Origin: Armatimonadota bacterium
GTDB lineage: Bacteria > Armatimonadota > Fimbriimonadia > Fimbriimonadales > Fimbriimonadaceae
Length of the DNA: 64,000 nt
Assembly: GCA_016789105.1 (NCBI GenBank)
Contig: JAEURN010000002.1
Location: forward strand, 179,617 to 243,616
Direction of reading: 5' to 3'
Shown: piece by piece, positions 43,024-53,606 of the stretch
Layout of the letters: each line of letters begins with the position of its first letter
How positions within the stretch are numbered: the stretch's first letter is position 1
Notes under the pieces: generated by a model
Databases searched by the model: none
What the model was told of the DNA's origin: nothing
Seen by the model: the letters and a program-made list of their open reading frames with translations, nothing else
Position numbers and translations under genes: made by a program

Positions 43024-45084
43024 TCAGCGCTTCGGGTTGATGATGAGCCGCTCGGTGAAAAACTCCATCATCCGGGCCAGATTGAGCCCAGTGTGGCCCC
43101 GATCCACCCCGATTTGCACTTCGTGATACTTGCCCGCCCGGCTCAATGCATCAGACAGCTGGTACGTGTTCGACGGGTGGACGTTGTTATCCGATGTCCC
43201 GTAATACAGCATCAGCCACCCTTTTAGGTCTTTGGCATAGGTCAGGCAGCTGCCAAACTCGTATCCGGCCGCATTGTTTTCGGGCAGATCCATATACCGC
43301 TCGGTGTAGGTGGAGTCGTACAGGTGCCAATCGGTGACCGCACTGCTCGCGCTTGCCGCATGGAACAAATCCGGGTAGCGCAGCAGGCACATCGCCGAGG
43401 CGTAGCCGCCATAGCTCGTCCCAAAGACCCCGACCTTGCCGGTGTCGGCCCAGGGCTGCGACTTGAGCGCCGTGGCGGCCGCCGCAATATCATCGATCTC
43501 GTATTTGCCAAGGCTGTGGTATATCGCTTGCCGGAACGCGCGGCCCCGACCGTTGCCCCCGCGCTCAAACACCTCGACGATGGCAAACCCCGCTTCGCTG
43601 AGGCCATCCGGCTTTTCGAACCGCATCGAAGTGGCCCCCCATCCCAGCGGCCCGCCATAAACGCTAAAGAGCACGGGCAATTTCTGCCCCGGCTGATAGG
43701 TACTCGGCAAGTGCACCTTGCCCCAAAGGGTCACCGTGCCATCCAAGCTGGGAAAGCTGAACCATCGGCAAGACCGGTTGTCGCCCGCCGGCTGTTCAAA
43801 CGATTCGACGGCCGGCTTTGCAACCACCTTGCCGGTTTTGTCCATGACAACTAAGAAGGGCTTGTCCACATCAGTTTGATACGTCACGGTCAAAACTTTG
43901 CCATCGGGGCTAGCCGAAGCCGAGGCCGCAAAATTTGGATCGGTCAGTCTTTTGGCGTTTTTCCCGTCCGGATCGCAGCGCCAAATGGTGTGGTGATAGG
44001 GAGTCTTGCCATCGGCTACCTCGTAGTACAGGGAGTCAGGAGACTGTCCGACCATCCCCGTCACGTCGGCTTGATGGTGCGTTAGTTGCTCGCGACGACC
44101 CGTTTTGGCGTCCAATCGATAGATGTTGATGTATCCGGAATCTTCGCTGAGATAAAGTAAAGTCGATGGGAAGACGGCGTTTTGCCGGGCCCGGGGGGCG
44201 CCGAGGACAGAGACCGGCCCAAAATCCACCCATCCGGCCTGGTTCTCTTCCCGGTTCGCCACAGCCACCGTACCGGTCGCCGGTTCATAGGTGCAGATTT
44301 CCCGGATCTTTTGCCGACGGTCCATCCGGTGGAACAGCAACCGGGAGCTGTCTTCCAGCCAATTGATCCCGTACACGTAATGGCCCAGGCCGTGGTCAAA
44401 CGCCCCGGGGCGCACGCCAACTTTTTTAGACTGTCCAGTCACAACGTTGTAGACAAAAAGGTCGACTTCTGGGTTTGGGGTGCCCGGCATGGGGAAACAT
44501 TCAACATCCAAAGACGGAACCTGCTTCTTTTGATCCATGGCGATCCGGTATTGGGGAACCTGGCTTTCGTCAAAGCGGTAGTACCAAAGCCACTTGCCGT
44601 CGGGGGAAAAACCCATGGCGTCGCGCTGGTCGAGCTCTTCGCCATAGACCCAACTTGCCGATCCATATTTGATTCCCCGGTCTAAATTACCTTCCACCGT
44701 CACGGGCTTTTCTTCGCCGTTCCGGGTCAAAAACACGTTACCGTCCCGGTAGGTTGCCGTCAGGGTGCCGTCGACGGATTTCACCTGAGAAAACTGGCGG
44801 CCGCGATCTGGCTGTTGCTGGGGGGTCGGCATGGGGCCGCTTTGTGCGGCGGCCGCCGAGACTTTGCCCGTCGCGGCATCGAGCACCTTGGCCCCCGCAA
44901 GGTCGGTGAACCGATAGTGCGTCGCATCTGTCCACTGGCCGCGCAGATAAGAAACCCGCCATTTTTGACCAGAAGCATTGCCCGCCTGGTACTCCTTGTA
45001 TCCCGGCATATTGGGCCAGCGGTCTTGGGCAGGCGCGGCTGAAACGATAAGTGCCGCCGCAACCAGAATCAGGGATCGGTTCAT
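43024..45084 (-). CDS. Dipeptidyl peptidase IV-family serine peptidase (S9), exported
   Basis: 686 residues with signal peptide MNRSLILVAAALIVSAAPAQ. An eight-bladed propeller region (about 40-440) contains EELDQRDAMGFSPDGKWLWY, in which Glu-Glu-type residues could bind the substrate N-terminus. The alpha/beta hydrolase domain has Ser in GVFGTSYGGYASAM, Asp in YYGTSDNNVHPSNT (where HGTxDDNVHxQ is usual) and His in DRGHTGLNL. It should release X-Pro or X-Ala dipeptides in the periplasm. It stands alone with a TAGAAT box 6 bases before its ATG. Confidence 0.93.
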   Translation of the reverse strand: MNRSLILVAAALIVSAAPAQDRWPNMPGYKEYQAGNASGQKWRVSYLRGQWTDATHYRFTDLAGAKVLDAATGKVSAAAAQSGPMPTPQQQPDRGRQFSQVKSVDGTLTATYRDGNVFLTRNGEEKPVTVEGNLDRGIKYGSASWVYGEELDQRDAMGFSPDGKWLWYYRFDESQVPQYRIAMDQKKQVPSLDVECFPMPGTPNPEVDLFVYNVVTGQSKKVGVRPGAFDHGLGHYVYGINWLEDSSRLLFHRMDRRQKIREICTYEPATGTVAVANREENQAGWVDFGPVSVLGAPRARQNAVFPSTLLYLSEDSGYINIYRLDAKTGRREQLTHHQADVTGMVGQSPDSLYYEVADGKTPYHHTIWRCDPDGKNAKRLTDPNFAASASASPDGKVLTVTYQTDVDKPFLVVMDKTGKVVAKPAVESFEQPAGDNRSCRWFSFPSLDGTVTLWGKVHLPSTYQPGQKLPVLFSVYGGPLGWGATSMRFEKPDGLSEAGFAIVEVFERGGNGRGRAFRQAIYHSLGKYEIDDIAAAATALKSQPWADTGKVGVFGTSYGGYASAMCLLRYPDLFHAASASSAVTDWHLYDSTYTERYMDLPENNAAGYEFGSCLTYAKDLKGWLMLYYGTSDNNVHPSNTYQLSDALSRAGKYHEVQIGVDRGHTGLNLARMMEFFTERLIINPKR

Positions 45085-45090
45085 GCCGCG

Positions 45091-45096
45091 ATTCTA
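45091..45096 (-). promoter_or_regulatory. Candidate -10 box for leaderless dipeptidyl peptidase mRNA
   Basis: TAGAAT on the minus strand with a 6-base gap (CGCGGC) before the ATG at 45084. Confidence 0.4.
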
Positions 45097-45840
45097 CGCG
45101 ATTGTTCCGCCGTCACCGCCAGTTTTGGCCGGAATCAAACGCCGGGCAACCCACGCAAACACGGGTGCGCAAACCAAAGCGGGCAAAAACAAGACGCTGG
45201 GCATCGATTTGATTCCCGTGATCCCCAGTCCGATCGCCACCATCAAGACACCGCCGACCGCTACCGATTCGCCAACCAAACCGTCATCTTCGGCCAGGCG
45301 GGCCAGTTTGCGGGCAGCCAGGGTCAGCAACCCTTGGAACACAAGGACAAATACTGCAGAAACCAGCACCCCAACCCCAAGCGTCGCCGCCAAAAACACC
45401 GAACTGATGCCGTCGAGCAACGATTTGAGACCGAGCAGTTCGATATGGCCTTCGAGCGCATCTTGCAAACAGCCCATCAGTGTCATTGGCCCGATACAGA
45501 ACAAAACTGACGCCGTGACAAAGCCTTGGTTGAACGTGCCGTGGCCACCAAGGCCCACCCTAGCCCACTCCGCCAAGCGTTCCATCCCAGCATCCAAACC
45601 CAACGCTGCGCCCAAGGCCCCGCCAACGCAAACGGCAGAAACAACCACCAGAGGGTTGCGCGTCCGCAAGAACATTTGGACGCCGAGGCACAACGTGATC
45701 AAACCGACCCCGAACACTGCCGCATCGGCAACCTTGGGCGGCAATGCCCTCCCCGCAGCCAACCCGGCAAGCGAACCAACGATGACCGCGGCCGCGTTGA
45801 CAACGGTCCCGAATCCCGCAAAGGGCCGCGCCGCCGGCAT
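45094..45840 (-). CDS. DUF554 membrane protein
   Basis: 248 residues with about six membrane helices. The DUF554 features are visible: GFGTVVNAAAVIVGSLAGLA at the start, a GVGLITLCLGVQMFL helix, and FVTASVLFCIGPMTLMGCLQ-type GxMTL turn followed by ALEGHIELLGLKSLLDGIS. It is related to YdfK/YqgA proteins, which have no settled function. The gene starts 3 bases after the aconitase stop and in the same direction, so it belongs to that transcript. Its end covers the -10 box of the dipeptidyl peptidase gene. Confidence 0.88.
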   Translation of the reverse strand: MPAARPFAGFGTVVNAAAVIVGSLAGLAAGRALPPKVADAAVFGVGLITLCLGVQMFLRTRNPLVVVSAVCVGGALGAALGLDAGMERLAEWARVGLGGHGTFNQGFVTASVLFCIGPMTLMGCLQDALEGHIELLGLKSLLDGISSVFLAATLGVGVLVSAVFVLVFQGLLTLAARKLARLAEDDGLVGESVAVGGVLMVAIGLGITGIKSMPSVLFLPALVCAPVFAWVARRLIPAKTGGDGGTIA

Positions 45841-45843
45841 GGG

Positions 45844-48477
45844 TCAGCCCAAAAGGCCCCGAAGAACGTACTGCAACACGCCGCCGTGCCGGTAGTAATC
45901 GATTTCCGTCGGGGTATCCAGTCGGCAAAGAACGTCAAAGGCCGTCACGTCGCCAGATTCGGTCGTCGCCCGGACATAAAGCATCTTCCCCATCGCGAAT
46001 TTGGTCTCCACGCCTTCGCTCAGCCCAAGGACGCTGAACTCTTCTTGACCGGTCAGTCCAAGAGATTCGGCGTTCTGGCCATCCACGAACTGCAAGGGCA
46101 GCACGCCCATGCCGATCAGGTTGGACCGGTGGATCCTTTCAAAGCTTTCGGCAATCACCGCTTTCACACCGAGCAATCGGGTTCCCTTGGCCGCCCAGTC
46201 ACGGCTGGAACCAGTGCCATATTCCTTGCCCGCGAGTACAACCAAACCGACTCCTCGTTCTCGGTAGGCCATCGCAGCATCGAAAATCGTGGTCACTTCT
46301 CCGGTCATAAAGTTCGTCGTGAAGCCGCCTTCGGTGCCTGGTGCCAACTGGTTCTTCAGCCGGATGTTGGCAAAAGTGCCCCGAACCATCACCTCGTCGT
46401 TGCCCCGCCGCGCGCCGTAGCTGTTGAACAGGTGCGGAGAGACGCCGTGTTCGATCAAATAGGATCCGGCAGGCGAGGCGGCTTTGATCGACCCGGCAGG
46501 GGAGATATGATCCGTGGTGACGGAATCGCCTAGCATGGCCAGGCACTTGAGGCCGTTCAAGTCATCGACATAACTCGGTGCTTCCCGCTTCATCCCCGCA
46601 AAAAACGGGGCTTGTTTGACATAAGTCGATTTGGGATCCCAGGCATAACGCTGGCCGCCACCGACTTCGATCGCGCGCCACTTCGCATCGCCGTCAAACA
46701 CGCTGGCATACGACTTGGAAAACATTTCCCGGGTGACGTTCTTCTCAATCGTCTCGGCAATCTCTTGCTGGCTCGGCCAAATATCTTTCAGGAAAACGGG
46801 CTGTCCATCCTGGGTGTGCGCAACCGGGTCGGTTGAAAGGTCGATGTCGATCGTCCCGGCCAGACTATAGGCGACAACCAAAGGCGGGGACATCAAGTAG
46901 TTCGCCTTGACGTCTTGGTTCACGCGACCTTCAAAGTTGCGGTTGCCGCTCAGCACGCTCACAACCGCCAGATCTGCTTCCCGGACTTGCGACGAAACGT
47001 CTTCGGGTAGCGGGCCCGAGTTGCCAATGCACGTCGTGCATCCAAAACCGGCGATGTTGAAACCCATGGCATCCAAGTCCGACTGCAGTCCGGCGGACTC
47101 CAAGTACTTTTCAACCACCCGCGAACCAGGGGCCAGAGAGGTTTTGACCCACGGTTTGGGTTTGAGTCCCAAAGCGCGCGCCTTGCGCGCCACCAACCCG
47201 GCCGCGACCATCACGCTGGGGTTGCTGGTGTTGGTGCAGCTTGTGATGGCCGCGATTACCACGCTGCCATTGCTGAGGTTGCCCGAGTCGCACACGGCAT
47301 CTGGGAACGCGGCCTTGAACGTGTCCCGGGCTTGGCCAAGCAGCGCCCGGTCTTGCGGCCGTTTGGGCCCGGCCACACTCGGCTGGACCGTGCCCAAATC
47401 CAGTTCGAGAGTCGCCGAGTAGTCGGCAACCGGGCTATCGGCCGTGTGCATCAGGCCCTGCTTGGTGTAATAGTCGCGCACCAAGGCGATGTGCGATTCG
47501 TCCCGGCCGCTCACCGTCATGTAGCGCAAGGTTTCTTCATCGACCGGGAACAGGCCGCAAGTCGCCCCATATTCAGGGGCCATGTTGGCGATGGTGGCGC
47601 GGTCGGCCAGCGGCATCCCCGTTATCCCTGGGCCATAGAATTCGACAAATTTGCCGACCACCCCCAGCTTCCGGAGCATTTCGGTCACGGTCAACACCAG
47701 GTCGGTCGCGGTGGCCCCTTCGGGCAATTTGCCGGTCAATTTGAACCCAACGACCTGCGGAATCAACATGCTCACCGGTTGCCCGAGCATGGCCGCTTCG
47801 GCCTCGATGCCACCGACACCCCAACCCAATACGCCCAGGCCATTGATCATGGTGGTGTGGCTGTCGGTGCCGACAAGGGTATCCAGCCGAGCCATGCTGC
47901 CATCGGCCATGACCACCCGGCCCAGGTATTCCAAGTTCACTTGGTGGCAGATCCCGGTGTTGGGCGGCACAACCTTGAAGTTTTCGAATGCCCCCTGACC
48001 CCATTTCAAGAATTCGTACCGTTCATTGTTCCGTTCAAACTCAAGGTCGAGGTTGATTTGGAGCGAGGCGTCGCTGCCGTAGCTGTCGATTTGGACAGAG
48101 TGGTCAATCACAAGCTCCACCGGTTGGAGCGGGTTGATCTTCTCCGGATCGCCGCCCAGCTCGGCCATGGCGTCGCGCATGCTGGCCAAATCCACAACAC
48201 ACGGCACCCCCGTGAAATCTTGGAGCAACACTCGTGACGGGGTGAATGCGATCTCTTTGCTCGGCTCAGCTTTGGCATCCCAATTGAGCAAAGCTTCAAT
48301 ATCCCCCTTGGTGACGTTTGTGCCGTCTTCGTTGCGGAGGAGGTTCTCCAACAAAATACGGTGGGCATAAGGCAACCGGCTCACTTGGTATCCGGCGGAT
48401 TCAAGCGCCCTCAGGCTGTGGTAAGAGACGGGTTGACCGCCCAATTCATCGGTGGTGAGCGTTCCAAAACTGTTCAA
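45844..48477 (-). CDS. acnA: Aconitate hydratase A
   Basis: Interconverts citrate and isocitrate through a [4Fe-4S] cluster. The 877-residue length fits AcnA/IRP-type enzymes. Cluster cysteines appear in [17 protein letters not shown] and [14 protein letters not shown]. Substrate motifs include [38 protein letters not shown] and [20 protein letters not shown]. The start I prefer is the TTG at 48477 ([12 protein letters not shown]), because GGAG lies 8 bases upstream and this is the usual N-terminus. A TTG at 48525 would add 16 residues and overlap the lipoprotein gene. It is followed by the DUF554 gene. Confidence 0.96.
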   Translation of the reverse strand: MNSFGTLTTDELGGQPVSYHSLRALESAGYQVSRLPYAHRILLENLLRNEDGTNVTKGDIEALLNWDAKAEPSKEIAFTPSRVLLQDFTGVPCVVDLASMRDAMAELGGDPEKINPLQPVELVIDHSVQIDSYGSDASLQINLDLEFERNNERYEFLKWGQGAFENFKVVPPNTGICHQVNLEYLGRVVMADGSMARLDTLVGTDSHTTMINGLGVLGWGVGGIEAEAAMLGQPVSMLIPQVVGFKLTGKLPEGATATDLVLTVTEMLRKLGVVGKFVEFYGPGITGMPLADRATIANMAPEYGATCGLFPVDEETLRYMTVSGRDESHIALVRDYYTKQGLMHTADSPVADYSATLELDLGTVQPSVAGPKRPQDRALLGQARDTFKAAFPDAVCDSGNLSNGSVVIAAITSCTNTSNPSVMVAAGLVARKARALGLKPKPWVKTSLAPGSRVVEKYLESAGLQSDLDAMGFNIAGFGCTTCIGNSGPLPEDVSSQVREADLAVVSVLSGNRNFEGRVNQDVKANYLMSPPLVVAYSLAGTIDIDLSTDPVAHTQDGQPVFLKDIWPSQQEIAETIEKNVTREMFSKSYASVFDGDAKWRAIEVGGGQRYAWDPKSTYVKQAPFFAGMKREAPSYVDDLNGLKCLAMLGDSVTTDHISPAGSIKAASPAGSYLIEHGVSPHLFNSYGARRGNDEVMVRGTFANIRLKNQLAPGTEGGFTTNFMTGEVTTIFDAAMAYRERGVGLVVLAGKEYGTGSSRDWAAKGTRLLGVKAVIAESFERIHRSNLIGMGVLPLQFVDGQNAESLGLTGQEEFSVLGLSEGVETKFAMGKMLYVRATTESGDVTAFDVLCRLDTPTEIDYYRHGGVLQYVLRGLLG

Positions 48478-48521
48478 GGCATTGACTCCGATTTGCGGTG
48501 GAATCAGGTTACCTTTAGCCG

Positions 48522-49799
48522 TCAACGCCGCAGGGGTACGCCGTGCATCACGGCCTGGTTGACGAAAATAAACTTGGGGTCAACGCCGGTTAGGGTCGTC
48601 CGCAACACGTTCGCTTTCTCATCCACTACATAGGGGCCGCCAGTGAGCGGATCGAGCGGCTCAGGATCGTCCGTGGAAGGAACAGCCCGCTGAAACCGGA
48701 TCCGGGCGGCATCGAACTGCATCTGCAGGACGAAGGCGCTCTCCAGGGCCACCAGCCATTGCCGCTCGACCTCGGCCAACAACAGGATGCCGACCGGGTT
48801 TTTGGCCTTTGCCGCGATCGCGGCTTTAGCCCAATCGATGCGAGATGGGTCGATTCCGACCATGTTTTGCCCCCAGGTGGCAACCGTCCGCCCTTCCATC
48901 GCCTTGTATCGCGATTCAAACCAGGCGAACCCTTTGGGCGGCTGACGGTAGGTGTCGACGATGGCCTTGGCAGAATCGACGGTCGCTTGCGGATCCAACA
49001 GGTTGGGGTTGGCCCAAATTGTCTTGAGGCCGCTGGCAACCTGACCTTCTTCGTCGCCCCCCAGAGGATCTAAGGCTTGCGCGGTCGCTTTCAAATCGGC
49101 ACCTTGCGCAAACTGGCCGACCAATTTGGGAATCCGGTTGACGCCGAAATCCGTGGGGAGAGAGACCGCTAAGTCGCGGAACAGCGACACGTCGAGTTTC
49201 TTGCGCAGCGATGCGGCTGCCGCGGGATCCGTTCCCGGCGCTGCCGTTTGAGCGGCCGATTCCGCCGCCATCACCACGGCCGGCATCACATCCGATTTCA
49301 TCGTGCCGGGGGCCGTCTGAAAGGCCTTCCAAGCCAAATCAAACGTTTCTTCGGCCAAGGCCATCGCCCGGCCTGGTTCATCCAACTGGGCGAGCCTGGC
49401 CCGCAAGATCCGCGCCGCAACCACCGCCGAAAATCGCGAACCCACCTGGTCTTGGGCAACGGTTCCCCCTGCTTTTGCCGGGATGGCCGACCACCACTCA
49501 TCCAGTTGCTTGGCCATGGCGGCCCGTTCGCCCTTTGCCCCGGGGCGGATCCAATCAGCGTCGGTGCGGAACGGGTCGGCGACCGCGTCGATCAAACCGC
49601 CGTCCATCGGGGGGAGGTGCTCGGCATACCGCTCCGCCGTCCATGGCACCAAGTCCACCTCTGGCAAACCACACGCCTGGCGAAAGGCCTCTTCGGTGAT
49701 GTCGGTACCCTGGTTCCTTGCCATAGCCGAACCTCCGCCCCCCGGGGCACAACCGGCCAGGCAAATCCCGGCGACCAGACCCAAGGCGGCCCGTTTCAT
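48522..49799 (-). CDS. Lipoprotein of unknown function
   Basis: 425 residues. The N-terminus [20 protein letters not shown] has the lipobox LAGC, so the mature protein should be lipid-anchored. The rest is a mostly helical sequence rich in Ala, with no recognised domain. The ATG at 49799 begins the signal peptide and has TATGGT 6 bases upstream; the upstream in-frame sequence enters uvrC's region and lacks signal character. It precedes acnA by 44 bases and may be its operon partner. It is divergent from uvrC. Confidence 0.8.
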   Translation of the reverse strand: MKRAALGLVAGICLAGCAPGGGGSAMARNQGTDITEEAFRQACGLPEVDLVPWTAERYAEHLPPMDGGLIDAVADPFRTDADWIRPGAKGERAAMAKQLDEWWSAIPAKAGGTVAQDQVGSRFSAVVAARILRARLAQLDEPGRAMALAEETFDLAWKAFQTAPGTMKSDVMPAVVMAAESAAQTAAPGTDPAAAASLRKKLDVSLFRDLAVSLPTDFGVNRIPKLVGQFAQGADLKATAQALDPLGGDEEGQVASGLKTIWANPNLLDPQATVDSAKAIVDTYRQPPKGFAWFESRYKAMEGRTVATWGQNMVGIDPSRIDWAKAAIAAKAKNPVGILLLAEVERQWLVALESAFVLQMQFDAARIRFQRAVPSTDDPEPLDPLTGGPYVVDEKANVLRTTLTGVDPKFIFVNQAVMHGVPLRR

Positions 49800-49805
49800 G
49801 GCCCC

Positions 49806-49811
49806 ACCATA
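49806..49811 (-). promoter_or_regulatory. Candidate -10 box for leaderless lipoprotein mRNA
   Basis: TATGGT on the minus strand, 6 bases before the ATG at 49799. Confidence 0.35.
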
Positions 49812-49822
49812 CCCGCCGGGAG

Positions 49823-49828
49823 TAGAAT
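49823..49828 (+). promoter_or_regulatory. Candidate -10 box upstream of uvrC
   Basis: TAGAAT, 14 bases before the GTG at 49843. The divergent lipoprotein box is 11 bases away, so the two promoters overlap. Confidence 0.35.
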
Positions 49829-49842
49829 CCGGTAGACAAACC

Positions 49843-51756
49843 GTGAGCGAAAGCGAACCGCCCAAGCCGAAAAAGCGGTCGGCCTCCACCAACCCCCACG
49901 TCGAAGAAAAACTCAAGTCCATCCCGACCAAGCCGGGGTGCTACATCTATCGCGACGAATCCGGGGTGATCCTTTATGTGGGTAAGGCCGTGAACTTGCG
50001 GTCGCGCGTGCGCTCCTATTTCCGGCGGTCTGCCGACCACGGGGCGCGCATCGAACGGCTGGTCCGCAAGATCCGCGACATTGAAACCATCGTTGTCGAC
50101 AGCGAACTCGAAGCCTTGGTCCTCGAGTGCAACCTCATCAAAGAGCACCGCCCGCCTTACAACGTGCGCATGAGGGACGACAAGAGCTACCCCTACATCG
50201 CCATCACCAAAGAGGCGTTCCCCAGGGTCATTTTCACCCGCAACCCCCGCAAATCGCTCGGCAAGACATTTGGCCCCTACACCAGTGCCTACAGCGTCCG
50301 CGAGACTTTGCAAACCCTCCACAAAGTCTTCCCGCTTATCCCGTGCGGCAAAAGCTGGAGCGGCCGCGAAGAACAACGCCCCTGCCTTTACTACCACATG
50401 CACCAATGCTTGGCCCCGTGCGCCGGATTGGCCGACAAAGCCGAATACAAAGGCGTCCTCGACCAGGTCAGCCGGTTCCTGGAAGGCAAAAATTCGGATC
50501 TGCTCCCCCGCATGCAGGCGGAAATGGAATCCGCCGCCGAAAACCTGGACTTTGAAAAGGCCGCCGCCGTCCGGGATCGGATCGCCGCACTCAATTCCAT
50601 CTTAGAGCGGCAAAAGGTGCTGAGCTCCGACGAAAGTGATCGCGACATCGTCGCCGTGGTCAAAGACGAGCGCGGGGCCGCCATCCAAATGCTCTACATC
50701 CGCGGCGGACGGTTGATCGGGCAAACCAACTACCTGATGGACGGGAGCAAAGAAGCCTCACCCACCGAAGCTGTCCAAGAATTCGTCAAGCAGTATTACG
50801 CCACCGCCCCAGAAATCCCCCGCGAAGTGCTGCTCCCGGTCGAGATCGAAGAAAGGGCCATCGTTCAAACTTGGCTGAGGCAAAAACGCGGGGCCGCCGT
50901 CACCATCGACGTTCCCCAAGGCGGCGAGGGCCTGCGCCTTGTGGACATGGCGGCCAAAAACGCCGAACTCGCCCTGGAAACCATGGCCTTGGAATTGGAA
51001 GCCAAAGAAGAATGGGCCCAACAAGCCATCGCCCAACTCAGTGACGAGGTCGGGCTGCCCACCCCGGCCCTCCGCGTTGAGGGGTACGACATCTCCAACA
51101 TCCAGGGCAAGATGCCCGTCGGATCCATGGTCGTCACCGAAAACGGGTTGCCGGCAAAAGATCAATACCGCCGGTTCAAAATCAAATGGAACCCGGAAGA
51201 ACCCAACGACTTTGCCATGATGCACGAAGTTATCACCCGCAGGCTGCGGCGCTACCTGGACGGCGACCCGAAATTCGCCGCCCTGCCAGACCTGATGATG
51301 ATCGACGGCGGCAAAGGGCAACTTGGAGCGGCATTGGAAGCCCGCGACGCCCTTGGGCTCAGCATCCCCATGGTCGGGCTGGCAAAAAAGCAGGAAATCG
51401 TTTTTGTGCCGGACCAGGTCACCGGCAAAACCAAAGAAGGCCTGCCCGTCTACTCCTACCGCGAAGTGGTGCTGCCCCTAACCTCGCCGGGGCTGATGCT
51501 GTTGCGCAAACTCCGCGATGAGGCGCACCGGTTTGCCATCACGTTCCACCGCAAGCTCCGGGATAAACGCATGCACGGCTCGGTCTTGGATGAAATCCCG
51601 GGAATCGGGCCCAAACGGCGGCGGTTGCTGCTGCGGACGTTTGGTTCGATTGAAGCAATCCGCCGGGCCACGGCCGAAGAAATCGCCGCCGTCCCGACCC
51701 TCACCCTCCGCCAAGCGCAATCGATCAGCGACTACCTGAGGGGGGAAAATGCATGA
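49843..51756 (+). CDS. uvrC: Excinuclease ABC subunit C
   Basis: Makes both incisions in nucleotide excision repair. In 637 residues: the GIY-YIG nuclease domain (KPGCYIYRDESGVILYVGKA at about 28-47), a Cys-rich region CLYYHMHQCLAPCAG, the UVR motif (LDFEKAAAVRDRIAALN), the RNase-H-like domain with VEGYDISNIQG and LMMIDGGKGQL, and C-terminal helix-hairpin-helix repeats (LDEIPGIGPKRRRLLLRTFG). The start is the GTG at 49843; upstream in-frame sequence lies in the divergent lipoprotein gene. Full length. Confidence 0.97.
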   Translation: MSESEPPKPKKRSASTNPHVEEKLKSIPTKPGCYIYRDESGVILYVGKAVNLRSRVRSYFRRSADHGARIERLVRKIRDIETIVVDSELEALVLECNLIKEHRPPYNVRMRDDKSYPYIAITKEAFPRVIFTRNPRKSLGKTFGPYTSAYSVRETLQTLHKVFPLIPCGKSWSGREEQRPCLYYHMHQCLAPCAGLADKAEYKGVLDQVSRFLEGKNSDLLPRMQAEMESAAENLDFEKAAAVRDRIAALNSILERQKVLSSDESDRDIVAVVKDERGAAIQMLYIRGGRLIGQTNYLMDGSKEASPTEAVQEFVKQYYATAPEIPREVLLPVEIEERAIVQTWLRQKRGAAVTIDVPQGGEGLRLVDMAAKNAELALETMALELEAKEEWAQQAIAQLSDEVGLPTPALRVEGYDISNIQGKMPVGSMVVTENGLPAKDQYRRFKIKWNPEEPNDFAMMHEVITRRLRRYLDGDPKFAALPDLMMIDGGKGQLGAALEARDALGLSIPMVGLAKKQEIVFVPDQVTGKTKEGLPVYSYREVVLPLTSPGLMLLRKLRDEAHRFAITFHRKLRDKRMHGSVLDEIPGIGPKRRRLLLRTFGSIEAIRRATAEEIAAVPTLTLRQAQSISDYLRGENA

Positions 51757-51915
51757 TGAAAAAAATGTGAGATGACATCCCGCGCTATGGAAATCGGGGA
51801 CATAGCCCTGAACCTGTTGTTCGCCAAAAGCCAAGGGAATCAATCCAAAAGAGAATCTCACTGAGGACAACCCTCTATGTTGATTAGATGAGTAAAGTAA
51901 CATGGAGGTATCAAA

Positions 51916-52683
51916 ATGATATGCGGAACTGTCATATTTTTCGGGCTTGCTAAACCGAGCACGAACGGGATACATTGGTGGGAGGCAGACCTCAGCAAGG
52001 AAGTTGTCGGCATCAAACGGACAGTTGACCGTGGACTTGGTCAAGACACCCCGACAGGCTATGTTGAAAAGTCTGTGCTGTTGCCGAAGATTAAAGACGC
52101 AAGTATTGCATATAGCCGATCGGGAGGCGACCCCGCGGCATTGGCCACCCTTGCTACGCTTGTTTATCAAGGCCGGAACGCCACAGGCACTGAATCTGAG
52201 AAGGTGTTTCAGACGGCCCTCAATGACGTCAAGCCTCAAATCGGCACATGACACAAAGCAGTTGACTCACTCGCCTTTGTAAAGATCTGTAGCCTCTTCT
52301 ACTATCGTTATGGGACAGATGTGGGCCACCCTCCAACACTTTTCATTAAGACCCTCGCGCGGTATTTGCCAGATGATTTACTTGTTACTGAGGCCTCGGT
52401 TCAGTTCATAACTTATAGAATAAAAGATTTTGATAAGAGCGAGGTGATTAATGCTTGCACAAATATACGAAAATCGAGAAATACGATCTATACGCGGGCA
52501 CGGATTTCTGGATTTACAATGACTAACTTAGGACTGCATTACAAAGACAAATCGGCTATAGAGACTGGTGTGATTTCCCTAAGGAAATACCTTGTGGGAA
52601 TGAGAGCGACAAACATCAAGGAGGAGCGGGAACAGTGGGAAAGGTGGATTGCCTACTGTGAGCAGGAGGCAACAATGTGGTAG
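51916..52683 (+). pseudogene. Exported paralogue pair, copy 1: interrupted by TGA
   Basis: The frame starts at ATG 51916 after a good GGAGGT and reads MICGTVIFFGLAKPS (signal-like), then WWEADLSKEVVGIKR and DTPTGYVEKSVLLPKIK. It meets TGA at 52249-52251 and continues in the same frame (HKAVDSLAFVKICSLFYYRY...) to the TAG at 52681-52683. Aligned without gaps to copy 2 (52704-53480), the TGA falls exactly on a Trp (RSWEKKVDS against GT-stop-HKAVDS), so TGG to TGA is the simplest cause. Whole length would be 255 residues. No known family. AT-richer than the flanks. Confidence 0.8.
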
Positions 52684-52703
52684 TTTTTCTCAATACCTAA
52701 CCC

Positions 52704-53480
52704 ATGACCCCCTGCGCAGTCCTCGGCATCGCAATCGCCGCCACCGCATCCTCACACCCCAAGCCGGGTCGGTGGTGGGATGGCGACCCATCAAAGGAGA
52801 TTCCTGCCATCAAGGCCCCCCTCCAAAAGGCCGAAGGAGTCCAAACCCCAACTGGATATGAGGACAAGAAGGTGCTCATGCCCCTTATCAAGGCTGCGCT
52901 CAAAGAAAACCAGTCTGGGGGCTTTGATGAAGCGAGGTTTATTCGGCTCTGCGCCCTGGTCTACCGGGGGCGCCATGCCCCGGGCATCGAAGCCGACGAA
53001 TACTACAAAACCGCCAAGTCGCATGTGCAGTTGGTTCTGAGATCATGGGAGAAAAAGGTTGACTCCTACTCCTTTATCCGAGCATGCATGCTCTTTTGGT
53101 ATGAGTTCGGCTACAACGGCGCAACCCCGGAACTCGACTACATCAAAAAGGTACGGCCCTACGCTAAAGATGACCCGGTCTTTGATGAGGGCCTCGTGAA
53201 ATTCATCGGGTACCGGTACCAAGTTTTTGGCAAGCAAGACATTCTGAATGAAGCCCGTAAGCTGGCCAAACGATCCCGTGCCGTGTACACCAATGCTCGC
53301 ATCTCAGGGTTTGCCATAATGACCGTTGCGTTCTTCAATAAAGACAAGAAGCTACTTGACTAGAGCCTTGGGCTACTCAGAAAGTACCGATCTGGGATGC
53401 AAACCACCGATCCCGATGAAAAGAAGAAGATGGACAACTACATCCAGACCATTGAGCGGATCGGGAATGGTTGGAAATGA
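52704..53480 (+). pseudogene. Exported paralogue pair, copy 2: interrupted by TAG
   Basis: From ATG 52704: MTPCAVLGIAIAATASSHP, then WWDGDPSKEIPAIKAPLQK, TPTGYEDKKVLMPLIKAALK, and on to FFNKDKKLLD. TAG follows at 53361-53363, and the same frame goes on (SLGLLRKYRSGMQTTDPDEK...) to TGA at 53478-53480. The continuation aligns without gaps to copy 1 (KDKSAIETGVISLRKYLVGM against KDKKLLD-stop-SLGLLRKYRSGM). A truncated protein of 219 residues could still be made, missing about 40 C-terminal residues. No known family. Confidence 0.8.
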
Positions 53481-53531
53481 ACCAAGATCTCTAACCCCAC
53501 TGCCCAGCTTAGCCGGTTACTGGCCACTTGA

Positions 53532-53543
53532 GGGGGGGGGGGG
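53532..53543. repeat. Homopolymer G12 tract
   Basis: Twelve consecutive G, 51 bases after copy 2 of the broken pair and before the convergent beta-propeller lipoprotein gene. TTGAGG overlaps its left edge, but no start codon or good -10 follows. Confidence 0.9.
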
Positions 53544-53606
53544 AGACTGCTTCAACGGCGAGCCCCCGGACCACTGGGGGCGCCCCTGGCCCGGCAGAGG
53601 GCTGCC

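Noticed and set aside
52249..52251. TGA read as tryptophan (alternative genetic code)
   Set aside because: TGA is used as a normal stop in many genes here (for example mutL, pfkA and the DUF899-neighbour genes), so a code change is not supported; nonsense mutation is simpler.
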